A DNA stretch of 30,776 bases from Lentisphaeria bacterium UBA7640 (lineage in GTDB: Bacteria > Verrucomicrobiota > Lentisphaeria > Victivallales > Victivallaceae): positions 1 through 30,776 of the forward strand of contig DLIO01000145.1 in the NCBI GenBank assembly GCA_002483765.1, given 5' to 3'. The notes under the pieces were generated by a model. It was not told the DNA's origin, ran no database searches, and saw only the letters and a program-made list of their open reading frames with translations. Shown here in pieces: positions 24,442-30,776 of the stretch; positions within the stretch are counted from its first letter, which is position 1, and each line of letters begins with the position of its first letter. The translations under genes and the position numbers were made by a program.

Positions 24442-27120
24442 TTAAGTCATTTTCAGTGAGTCACGGAAGCGCGCGAATATTTCCGCGACCTCTTGATGAG
24501 GTGGAATTCCAGTGGTAAACCAGCGTTGGCGTAGCTCTTCAGGCGTCGCACGGGAGGAGATGACCGGGTTTCCAGTAAATCCACCAATGCCACCCTGTAG
24601 AGCGGCGGCAAGATCAACCAGCATATCATCAGGCGCCGAAGAAGATTCTGTAGGTGCTTCCACTCCGTTGATGGTTTCTAACTCGGCACAGATGTTTTTC
24701 ATTGTTTCCAACGCTTTGTTTTGCTTATTAGAAATATTTTCTAACACCTTGGGATCTTTATTTTCCAACGCTTCGATGATTTGTTCAAGTTCAGCATCCA
24801 TCCATTTTAGTTCAGCTGGAGCTGTTTCAAGTTCATTCTTTACTTTTTGCACAGCGTCCAGGTCGGTGGTAGCCCAGGCTTTAGAAATCGCCATGGTCAG
24901 CCGTTCCATCTGGTCAATCAGGTTTTTAAACTCATCACGGCGTAGTTCGTTAAGGTGGAGTTTGATTTTATCTGCTACGGTTTTGTATTCGTTGAAGATG
25001 CTTTTATCCTCTTCATAGGCAACAGGTCCCACCTCAGTCCAGCGTTTTTCTAGTTTTTTAAACTGTTCTTGCAATAATTTGGGATCATTGTTTTTAGCAA
25101 ACTGGTCATGCAACTCATTCAATTCTAAACAAATCGTTATTTTTTCAGTTAAATTGTCTTCATGTTCTTGGCGACGGCGATCATAAATTTGGTCGAAAAA
25201 TGATTTGAAACGCTCATAGAGCTCATTGTCGCCTCGTCCAGAAAAACCCGCTGAACGCCAGCGATTCCAAAATCCTTTGGAGTTACGCAATAATTCACCT
25301 GGGTTTGATGCGGATAAAGCCTCGACTTCCTCACAAAGTGCAAGTTTCTCTTTAGCAGCTTGGTCACGACGCTGTTGTTCAATATCACGCGACGCGTTGC
25401 GAGCATTGAAAAACTGGTCAGCAGCAGCTCGGAAACGCGCAAATAACTTTTTTTCTTGTTCAGGCTTGGCGAAACCTATTTCACGCCATTGGTGCTGCAT
25501 TTCTTTGAACCGAGCGGTAGTACTGTTCCAGTCGGTGGAGTTTTGCAACTCTTCTGCCGCAGCGCACAAACCTTCTTTGGCAGCAGCAATAATTGCTCGT
25601 TGCTGATTTAATTTGGCGAAAAACTCATCGCATCGTTTGGCGATTTCATCAGCAGTAGTCCGGAATCGTGCATTAATTTCTTCCATCTTTTCTCGCGGAG
25701 GTGCACCGGTATTTCTCCATCGTTTGCAAATTTCGCTGAATTTTCGACTGACTTTGTGCGGGTCATTTTCTTCGAGCAACTTCTCCAGTTCTTCGCAAAT
25801 GACAATTTTCAGAGAATATTGTTCCCAACGCCCTAAATCGCGGACCTCATAAAGATCATGAAGCTTGCGCCTAATATCTTTGTTTAAAGCGATAAAAAGT
25901 TCTTTTGCAGTTTTTACGCGATGGTTATCAGGGAATTTTTCTATCAAGTTAGAAACTTCTTTCTCTAGTTCAATACGTCGTTCTTTGGTGATTTCAGGCT
26001 GTTCTAGTTTTGCTTGTATTGCCAGCTCAGTATTTATTTTTTCGAGAAATTCGAGACTTTCATTGAGCCGTTCTTGATGTTCACTGATGCGCTCTTCCAG
26101 TTCATAACGTAGTTTAGTCCAGCGTTCTTGCAGTGGCTCTATCGCATCTAGACCAACTGAGATTTCTTCCCACTCTTTAACCAAGCGGTTAAATTGTTCG
26201 CGTTTAACAACTTTTTCTGTCTGTATTCTGACTACTTCTGCATAGATTTCGTCGAGACGTTCAATGTCGAGTAGACGTTGTTTTTGACGTTGCTTGGCGC
26301 CAGCAATATCCTCGGTAAATTTTTCGCAAGCTTGTTTAAACTCAATTTCAAGAACTTCCATAAAACTGGGAGAAATCTTTGGTAGTTCTAACCATTTTTT
26401 ACGTAATCCTGCAAGTCGTTCTTCTGCGTTCATGCTGATATTACCAGATAAACGTTTAATTTCGGCGATAATGTTTTCATATGCGCGAAGCTTATTCTTA
26501 AGTTCCGCGGCAATGCCTTTGGGCTGTGGAAGCTGGTCTTCCACTTGGGTATCGGTTTCTGTCGCTTGGAGTGCTTTGAGTTTTTTTTCTGCTAATTGAC
26601 GTAACGCTGTGGACTTCGTCGACTCAGAAAGTCGGCTTAGTATAGTTTCATCATTATCGAAATGCGCCATTAATACTGTTCCAAACGCAATATCATCAGT
26701 ATCTTCCAAAATTTGTAGTTTACCTTTATCGGATTTAACGAACTTGGCAACTTGCGCGCGAACCTCTGAAGAAGGTGCGCCGCATGCCGCAGTAACTAAT
26801 AAAATTTCATCATCAATCTTAGCAAGGAGCCGGGTACTTATCGTTTTGCCTTCAAGTAACATTCCAACATAAATGCGGTTTAATTTATTACGCAATATTT
26901 TTTTGAATTCTTTATCTTGCTCAGCATCGCAGACTTGTTCCATGAGTTCTTCTTTGTCGAGTTTCAGCGCGGCGAGGTGTCGGATGTTTGCGCTAGCATC
27001 ATTAAGCGCCAACTCTGTAAGTGTTTCCTGATCAGATGTCGGGATCGTTTCCAGAGCAGCTAAACGGACTTCGGGGTCGCCGCTTGATAACTTCATGCGT
27101 AATAAAAGATTGTTGATCAC
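24442..27120 (-). CDS. DUF349 multi-repeat coiled-coil protein
   Basis: About 892 aa, predicted cytoplasmic and almost entirely helical. Residues 15-190 resemble HEAT-type repeats (DPEVRLAALETI, ASANIRHLAALKL). From about 200 on there are coiled-coil stretches with repeated DUF349 signatures of the form RW-x-x-x-G-x-x-x...RFR: near 465 (RWRNTGAPPREKMEEINARF), 545 (QWREIGFAKPEQEKKLFARF), 620 (RWRSAGFSGRGDNELYERF), 695 (RWTEVGPVAYEEDKSIF) and 870 (RWFTTGIPPHQEVAEIFARF), plus a weaker one at 245 or 335. The role of DUF349 proteins is not established. The start is a GTG: at 27120 AAGG has a spacing of 8, whereas at the alternative GTG 27129 it would abut the codon. Confidence 0.8.
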   Translation of the reverse strand: MINNLLLRMKLSSGDPEVRLAALETIPTSDQETLTELALNDASANIRHLAALKLDKEELMEQVCDAEQDKEFKKILRNKLNRIYVGMLLEGKTISTRLLAKIDDEILLVTAACGAPSSEVRAQVAKFVKSDKGKLQILEDTDDIAFGTVLMAHFDNDETILSRLSESTKSTALRQLAEKKLKALQATETDTQVEDQLPQPKGIAAELKNKLRAYENIIAEIKRLSGNISMNAEERLAGLRKKWLELPKISPSFMEVLEIEFKQACEKFTEDIAGAKQRQKQRLLDIERLDEIYAEVVRIQTEKVVKREQFNRLVKEWEEISVGLDAIEPLQERWTKLRYELEERISEHQERLNESLEFLEKINTELAIQAKLEQPEITKERRIELEKEVSNLIEKFPDNHRVKTAKELFIALNKDIRRKLHDLYEVRDLGRWEQYSLKIVICEELEKLLEENDPHKVSRKFSEICKRWRNTGAPPREKMEEINARFRTTADEIAKRCDEFFAKLNQQRAIIAAAKEGLCAAAEELQNSTDWNSTTARFKEMQHQWREIGFAKPEQEKKLFARFRAAADQFFNARNASRDIEQQRRDQAAKEKLALCEEVEALSASNPGELLRNSKGFWNRWRSAGFSGRGDNELYERFKSFFDQIYDRRRQEHEDNLTEKITICLELNELHDQFAKNNDPKLLQEQFKKLEKRWTEVGPVAYEEDKSIFNEYKTVADKIKLHLNELRRDEFKNLIDQMERLTMAISKAWATTDLDAVQKVKNELETAPAELKWMDAELEQIIEALENKDPKVLENISNKQNKALETMKNICAELETINGVEAPTESSSAPDDMLVDLAAALQGGIGGFTGNPVISSRATPEELRQRWFTTGIPPHQEVAEIFARFRDSLKMT

Positions 27121-27298
27121 TTTGAGCACCTTAGTTTTCTAATATTTCAAACTATAACAATGAGCTGTAATCCGCTTTTTACAAATAAATAATCAAAAAA
27201 TAGTGTAATAATCTATATTTTTTTCTTAAGGCAGCCTAATAATTGTGCAACACGTGTCGATATTTTCTTGAAACATATATTTTTGAGTTGAATCAAGG

Positions 27299-27326
27299 TT
27301 GAATTTTCCTCTAAAAACAGTATAAT
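27299..27326 (+). promoter_or_regulatory. Promoter for the ferredoxin
   Basis: TTGAAT (27299-27304), 16-base spacer, perfect TATAAT (27321-27326). A start near 27333 leaves a leader of about 94 bases. Confidence 0.6.
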
Positions 27327-27365
27327 TAAGGTATTCCCACAGATGATGGGAAAATAATAAAACTC

Positions 27366-27408
27366 AAGAGTATTCGCGGAAATTACAGATTGTTTTGCGA
27401 GTGCTCTT
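27366..27408 (+). promoter_or_regulatory. Hairpin in the ferredoxin leader, next to the ribosome site
   Basis: AAGAGTATTCGC (27366-27377) can pair with GCGAGTGCTCTT (27397-27408) through 12 pairs including two G-U wobbles, enclosing a 19-base loop. The AGGAG site begins about 6 bases after the stem. The two G-U positions look like compensatory changes that keep the stem, so the fold may be real, as a stability element or translational control. Confidence 0.4.
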
Positions 27409-27426
27409 AAAAACAGGAGAAGTAGA

Positions 27427-27597
27427 ATGGCTGCAAAAATAGACCAGGAAACATGCACAGGCTGCGAGGCCTGCGTTAGCGTATGTCCTACCGATGCAAT
27501 CGCAATGAATGACGGCAAAGCAAAAGTCAATGACGAAGATTGCATTGATTGTGGCGCCTGCGTTGGCGAATGTCCAGTCGAGGCGATTACTCTTTAA
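27427..27597 (+). CDS. 2[4Fe-4S] ferredoxin
   Basis: A 56-aa clostridial-type ferredoxin carrying low-potential electrons in the cytoplasm. Two classic cluster motifs are present: C10-TG-C13-EA-C16-VSV-C20-P and C39-ID-C42-GA-C45-VGE-C49-P, all eight cysteines intact. ATG 27427 has AGGAG 8 bases upstream. The gene stands alone with its own promoter, leader hairpin and terminator. It is compatible with anaerobic fermentation of amino acids (partner oxidoreductases or hydrogenase elsewhere). The opposite-strand 110-aa frame over this gene is a shadow. Confidence 0.95.
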   Translation: MAAKIDQETCTGCEACVSVCPTDAIAMNDGKAKVNDEDCIDCGACVGECPVEAITL

Positions 27598-27620
27598 TTA
27601 GAGATCTCTTCTACGAAAAT

Positions 27621-27649
27621 AAAAAATCGGCTTCGGCCGATTTTTTTTT
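27621..27649 (+). terminator. Rho-independent terminator of the ferredoxin gene
   Basis: ATCGGC-TTCG-GCCGAT with a UUCG tetraloop, flanked by six A on the left and nine T on the right, so the stem can extend by A-U pairs. It starts 24 bases after the stop codon and is the strongest terminator in the window. Confidence 0.95.
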
Positions 27650-27767
27650 GCCTTTATAACAACCAGAACATTAGAGTAAGCTGGTCTTCATGGACTAAGC
27701 CTGCATAGAATTATTTATAAATTATGCAGATATGCGCAGGTGTTAAAATGATCTTAATTGGTTTTAT

Positions 27768-27783
27768 AATTCGCGCGTGAATT
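27768..27783. repeat. Half-size palindrome, copy D
   Basis: AATTCGCGCGTGAATT, 16 bp: it keeps the outer arms of copies A-C but lacks the central 15 bases. It lies between the ferredoxin terminator and the convergent CBM9-like gene stop. It could be an internal-deletion derivative or the ancestral short form. Confidence 0.65.
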
Positions 27784-27828
27784 CAGCTGCAAATTATCCT
27801 AACTTTAAGCGCTTGCTCTTTAATGACT

Positions 27829-28497
27829 TTATTCGAAATTGATGGTTGCGAAGTCTTCTGGGCGATGGAAATTTAATTTGCCCACGGGTTGCCAGCTTAT
27901 CCAGTGAGGATGTGAAGTTTTATCGCCACATTTGTAGAAGTTAGCGCGCCAAGTTTGTCCTGAAATATCACCGATATCATGTTTGGTTTCCGCGGCAAAT
28001 AATGCCAGCGGGATTTTAAACCCTAATTCCCAAGTGGTCGGAACGGTAATTTCTGGTTCAATGCATTTGGGCAATGAGTGGAAGATCTTCACAAGTGCAG
28101 CGGATTCTTCGCTTACCGGGTTGAAGTCGGCAAAACCGCCAGTTGGGGCGCGGCGATGATCGCGAACATGATAAAGAAGAAATACGCCATTAGCGCTGAA
28201 TTCAAAATTAAAGTAACCATAACCACCGGGTGGTTCAACGAAAAATTCTACACAGCTGTCATGGCAAACCGAGTCATTGTATTTTTTGGAAACAGCACGC
28301 ACGTAATGATCTTTGACCTGAAATAATCCATAAATATTTTCTCCGTCGTGTAACATTCTACACTGAGTTTCCGGATGATGTTCAGTTGATTCCGGACGGA
28401 CTTGATTGATGCTAACCGTTTCGGCGACATTCCAATCTGAGGAATTCCATCCTGCATTTAGAGCTGGTGACTTTTTTACTTTTTTTATTTGATACAT
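27829..28497 (-). CDS. CBM9-like (carbohydrate-binding family 9-like) protein
   Basis: A 222-aa beta-sandwich protein of the CBM9/DOMON-like type common in Bacteroidetes, Verrucomicrobia and Lentisphaerota. Visible blocks are ETQCRMLHDGENIYGLFQVKD (about 43-63), VCHDSCVEFFVEPPGG (about 77-92), YGYFNFEFSANG (about 93-104), TTWELGFKIPLALF (about 155-168) and the terminal HRPEDFATINF. No signal peptide is present, which is odd for a glycan binder. The ATG lies inside the last codons of the upstream lipoprotein gene (13-base overlap) with AAAGGA 8 bases before, so the two are translationally coupled. Ligand not determinable. Confidence 0.82.
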   Translation of the reverse strand: MYQIKKVKKSPALNAGWNSSDWNVAETVSINQVRPESTEHHPETQCRMLHDGENIYGLFQVKDHYVRAVSKKYNDSVCHDSCVEFFVEPPGGYGYFNFEFSANGVFLLYHVRDHRRAPTGGFADFNPVSEESAALVKIFHSLPKCIEPEITVPTTWELGFKIPLALFAAETKHDIGDISGQTWRANFYKCGDKTSHPHWISWQPVGKLNFHRPEDFATINFE

Positions 28498-29651
28498 GAC
28501 ATTTTTCCTTTATCGACCTCGAAGGTGATTATTTTGTTGAGTCTTGAAACCGTTTTTCCGTTTTCAACGGTAATTCCTTTGACGAAAATCAGTTTGTCGG
28601 AGTTTTGGTCTGGGCGCATCGAAATCGTACCTCCAACGCCATGATAGTCTTTAATATTTAAAATTTCCTGTCGCAGTTCTGCGCCTTTTTTGCCGGATTT
28701 TAAGGCCTTCACAGCGATGCCGAGTGTATCATATCCTTGCGCTTCGCAGGCGGCTGGAACTCGCGCGCTTATGTTCATGATGTTTTCAACAAAAGTTTTC
28801 ACTTCTGGGTATTCGTAATGCGGCGAGAACATGCCGAAATAAAAACATTTTCCAGGATTTGTGCCAAGATCGGTGTAGATGTTTTCTTCATCCCAGCCGT
28901 CTCCGCCGAAGATAAAGCCATCAAATCCGAATATTCGCGATTCTTTGATAAAGCGTACTGCATTTTGTGCATCCGCGAGGAAACAAATTCCGTCGACTTT
29001 GGCTTCAACAATATTGCGTAGTTGACGATTGAAAGTGGATTCGTGATTGTAGAAACCGTCCATTAGTACGACCTCGCCGCCGCACTCAGTGAACGACTTC
29101 TTGACTTCGAAGCCTAGATAGCGGTTCTGTGCGTTTTCCTCGTCAGCGTCAACCAGAATGGCGATTTTGCGCATCTTCTGTTGATGATATGCGTATGACC
29201 CCAAGCATCTTCCCTGTGTTGCGTCAGTGAAACAGGTGCGGAAAATATATTCGTTGCCTAAAGTCAGGTTGTCTGCAGTAGCAGTTGGGGCAAGGACTGG
29301 AACTTGGTATTTTTCAGCTTCTGGACGCATTGCGAAGGTAGAGCTTGAGCTGTAAGCCCCGATAATTAGAGGTGTTTTATACCATGTGGCCAAAGATTTG
29401 ATAGCCTCGGCAGAACCGAGTGAAGTGCTTTTATTATCAATAACCCGCAAACTAACTTTGGGCTCATCCTTACCAGCTTGTTCATTCAACTCTGAACATT
29501 TTAAGTTAATTCCAGTCAAAACTCGTTGGCCATAATCAGCATCGGACCCACTGAGTGGCAGGGTTACACCAATAATTATTTCAGGTTGAGCGTTAAAAAG
29601 AGCACATCCACTTATCAATAAAAATAACGGCAATATAAGTACAAAACGCAT
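28485..29651 (-). CDS. Lipoprotein substrate-binding protein, Leu/Ile/Val type (Peripla_BP_6)
   Basis: A 388-aa periplasmic-side lipoprotein. The lipobox L-I-S-G-C16 follows a hydrophobic signal (MRFVLILPLFLLISGC). The mature part opens with IIIGVTLPLSGSDADYGQRV, the standard start of LivJ/LivK-type binding proteins, then LIIGAYSSSSTFAMRPEAEK, VPVLAPTATAD, YIFRTCFTD and GFIFGGDGWDE. It is expected to bind amino acids or related small solutes. AAGGA lies 8 bases before the ATG. No permease or ATPase genes are near; instead it overlaps a CBM9-like gene. It may feed a transporter coded elsewhere or act as a sensor component. Confidence 0.85.
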   Translation of the reverse strand: MRFVLILPLFLLISGCALFNAQPEIIIGVTLPLSGSDADYGQRVLTGINLKCSELNEQAGKDEPKVSLRVIDNKSTSLGSAEAIKSLATWYKTPLIIGAYSSSSTFAMRPEAEKYQVPVLAPTATADNLTLGNEYIFRTCFTDATQGRCLGSYAYHQQKMRKIAILVDADEENAQNRYLGFEVKKSFTECGGEVVLMDGFYNHESTFNRQLRNIVEAKVDGICFLADAQNAVRFIKESRIFGFDGFIFGGDGWDEENIYTDLGTNPGKCFYFGMFSPHYEYPEVKTFVENIMNISARVPAACEAQGYDTLGIAVKALKSGKKGAELRQEILNIKDYHGVGGTISMRPDQNSDKLIFVKGITVENGKTVSRLNKIITFEVDKGKMSCIK

Positions 29652-29937
29652 GGTTAAATTCCTTACAATGATTAAGAGGGTTGGAAACAGTCAAAAAACG
29701 ATTTCCGCATTACAATCTCTTACAATATCACTAAAATTGCGCAAAAAAAGTGTTCATTCAAAATATAAGCGTTGGCGATGAGAGGACAAGGGGGGATAGT
29801 TTCCCAACATTAATATTCGGTTGATGAGAGGAATTATATCTCTTGAATTGATTTTTTCTTTAACATACGATATTTTTATGAAAGCGAAAAATATTTTTTC
29901 TAGAAAATTATAAAAAATTGATCAATAGGAGTGGTTT
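29652..29937. other. Divergent intergenic region
   Basis: On the minus-strand side TTACAAT occurs at 29710 and 29720 (10-base step) and again at 29663. On the plus side GATGAGAGGA occurs at 29777 and 29823. A plus-strand promoter candidate TTGAAT (29843-29848), 17 bases, TACGAT (29866-29871) would serve the small membrane protein. No gene is seen. Confidence 0.35.
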
Positions 29938-30315
29938 ATGTTTACAGATATGATGATAATTTTAATTATATGCTTAGTTATCATTCTGCCACTTGCATGG
30001 TTGTTTTCGGAATTTAAAACACAAAATAAATGGTTACGCTGTACACTGGGAATACTGGCAATCTTATCGAGTTTTGGTGTTGCTTTTTTGGTAGGACAGC
30101 TAAACCGGTTAAATTATAATATCTGGTATAGTTCTGCTACCAGGAAGTTGATTGATGCTTCGATAAAAAAACTTGAAGAGGGCAAAATTGATATTGTCAT
30201 ACAAGAGCTCAAGGTTTTAAGTGGAAAAGTCCAGCCGACATACGAACGGAAAGGACATTATGACAAATTGGCCGAAGAAACTGCAAATAAAATAAATGGT
30301 GAAATTGCTAATTGA
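29938..30315 (+). CDS. Small two-helix membrane protein of unknown function
   Basis: A 125-aa protein. Two hydrophobic segments, residues 4-24 and about 34-54, are joined by a short Lys-rich loop. The C-terminal 70 residues are polar and helical, with the pair LIDASIKKLEEGKIDIVIQEL reading like a tetratricopeptide-style helix. GGAG lies 7 bases before ATG 29938. No known family is recognised. It is followed after about 50 bases by a broken secreted-protein start, and may belong to the same short transcript. Confidence 0.6.
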   Translation: MFTDMMIILIICLVIILPLAWLFSEFKTQNKWLRCTLGILAILSSFGVAFLVGQLNRLNYNIWYSSATRKLIDASIKKLEEGKIDIVIQELKVLSGKVQPTYERKGHYDKLAEETANKINGEIAN

Positions 30316-30362
30316 TAGCATGATATGTAATTTAATCCGTTTTGAACCTAGGAGAAAAAACG

Positions 30363-30458
30363 ATTGCCAAAATATTGTTTGCTTGCTGCGTTGTTTTTGT
30401 ATTTATCTCAAAAGTAGATTCTGCATCGGAAGCTGGCGGAGTTTATATTTCACAGTGA
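30363..30458 (+). pseudogene. Remnant of a small secreted protein (signal peptide, no proper start codon)
   Basis: AGGAG at 30350-30354 is followed 8 bases later by ATT, not ATG. In this frame the sequence reads AKILFACCVVFVFISKVDSA then SEAGGVYISQ and TGA: a convincing signal peptide with a mature start. After the TGA the same frame continues 15 codons to a TAG. Either ATT is used as a rare start codon, or the start codon and a downstream codon have decayed. A TTG one base downstream opens a different, 17-codon frame. I favour a pseudogene. Confidence 0.35.
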
Positions 30459-30542
30459 AAGTGGTATGGCGAACAAAATGTTAAAAGATACCAAAAAATG
30501 TAGCTGAATGAGTATTTTTATGATTCAAGACGGATGATTTGT

Positions 30543-30776
30543 ATGTCTGAATTGATCCCGAAGCATGGCGGTTATCGCAAATTAAAGAGTTTTTAAGTGG
30601 TACAACTAGTTTATGATATTACGGTGCGTTTTGTTGAGCGTTATATCGACAAATTCAGCCGTACCCAAGACCAGATGATTCAAGCGGCGCGTTCTGGTGT
30701 GCAAAATATCGCGGAGGGTTCATATGCGTCTGCAACTTCCAAAAAGGCTGAGTTAAAATGGTTCTTCTGCATTTGA
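30543..30776 (+). pseudogene. Broken four-helix-bundle suffix-domain protein, cut at the right edge
   Basis: The frame reads MSELIPKHGGYRKLKSF, stop, VVQLVYDITVRFVERYIDKF, then SRTQDQMIQAARSGVQNIAE, then GSYASATSKKAELK and WFFCI-stop. This is the N-terminus of the four-helix-bundle 'suffix' family (relatives of the 23S rRNA intervening-sequence protein), typically about 200 aa. There are two lesions. First, a TAA at 30594-30596 sits where relatives usually have Gln, so one CAA to TAA change would explain it. Second, after AELK the sequence switches to the 18 bases shared with the left edge, so an insertion probably cut the gene. A GTG just after the TAA could reinitiate but would not rescue the 3' loss. 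Confidence 0.65.
30759..30776 (+). mobile_element. Putative insertion-sequence terminus at the right edge
   Basis: The last 18 bases (TGGTTCTTCTGCATTTGA) equal the minus-strand reading of positions 23-6. They interrupt the four-helix-bundle reading frame exactly where family similarity ends. The bases next to the two termini differ (TTAAAA here, AGATTT at the left), as expected for two separate insertions. Confidence 0.5.

Noticed and set aside
27213..27545. 110-aa minus-strand open frame
   Set aside because: It lies antisense to the ferredoxin gene and its promoter; the plus strand has eight cluster cysteines, a ribosome site, promoter and terminator.
30296..30484. 62-aa plus-strand frame overlapping the end of the small membrane protein
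   Set aside because: No ribosome site and no protein-like composition; the other frame here carries the signal-peptide remnant.

Overview
The window looks like a chromosomal contig from a Lentisphaerota/Victivallis-type bacterium (PVC superphylum). This is inferred from gene style: an H-X9-DG pseudopilin with the FTLIELLVVIAIIAILAAM leader, a regulator that joins a GntR DNA-binding domain to a LacI-like sugar sensor, a CBM9-like protein, a four-helix-bundle 'suffix' protein and 115-kDa-class glutamate dehydrogenases. No rRNA, CRISPR array or phage block is visible. Both ends of the window carry the same short sequence in inverted orientation (1-23 and 30759-30776). This looks like the tip of an insertion sequence whose copies lie just outside and cut a gene at each end.

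Layout. 1-2509: a leftward carbohydrate-response style module made of a sensor regulator, a pseudopilin and a truncated secreted protein; the regulator has a consensus sigma-70 promoter present in two direct-repeat copies. 2583-4669: a polytopic glycosyltransferase translationally coupled to a FadR-type regulator. 4687-6979: a divergent pair, an unknown membrane protein and a D-threonine aldolase/D-serine dehydratase-like PLP enzyme. 7250-7423: two identical tRNA-Glu(UUC) genes. 7615-8427: an mraZ outside any visible division cluster, preceded by five TGG repeats at an exact 10-bp period (a likely MraZ operator) and followed by a small membrane or exported protein. 8447-13121: a leftward unit of a 44-aa ORF, an AlbA_2/Schlafen-type protein and recC, with no recB or recD in the window. 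13422-15169: an M55 D-aminopeptidase with an amidohydrolase. 15261-15929: a secreted LA_2272-type repeat protein with a hairpin-rich leader. 16412-22693: two tandem large NAD-glutamate dehydrogenase paralogs of identical length. 22999-24060: an M42 aminopeptidase. 24097-27120: a small zinc-ribbon protein and a six-motif DUF349 protein. 27427-27597: a 2[4Fe-4S] ferredoxin with a textbook terminator. 27829-29651: a CBM9-like protein overlapping a Leu/Ile/Val-type lipoprotein. 29938-30776: a small membrane protein, a degenerate secreted-protein start, and a broken four-helix-bundle gene.

Taken together, the middle of the window is rich in amino-acid and peptide catabolism: a D-aminopeptidase, a glutamyl-aminopeptidase-type M42 enzyme, two glutamate dehydrogenases, a D-amino-acid PLP enzyme, a ferredoxin and an amino-acid-type binding protein. 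An intergenic palindrome (arms AATTCGCGCGCGCA, 3-nt loop) recurs three times, plus one half-size copy. Three of the four sit between converging genes. No single unmistakable new system stands out. The best leads are the MraZ operator array, the tandem dehydrogenases, the palindrome family and the small-ORF/AlbA_2/recC unit.
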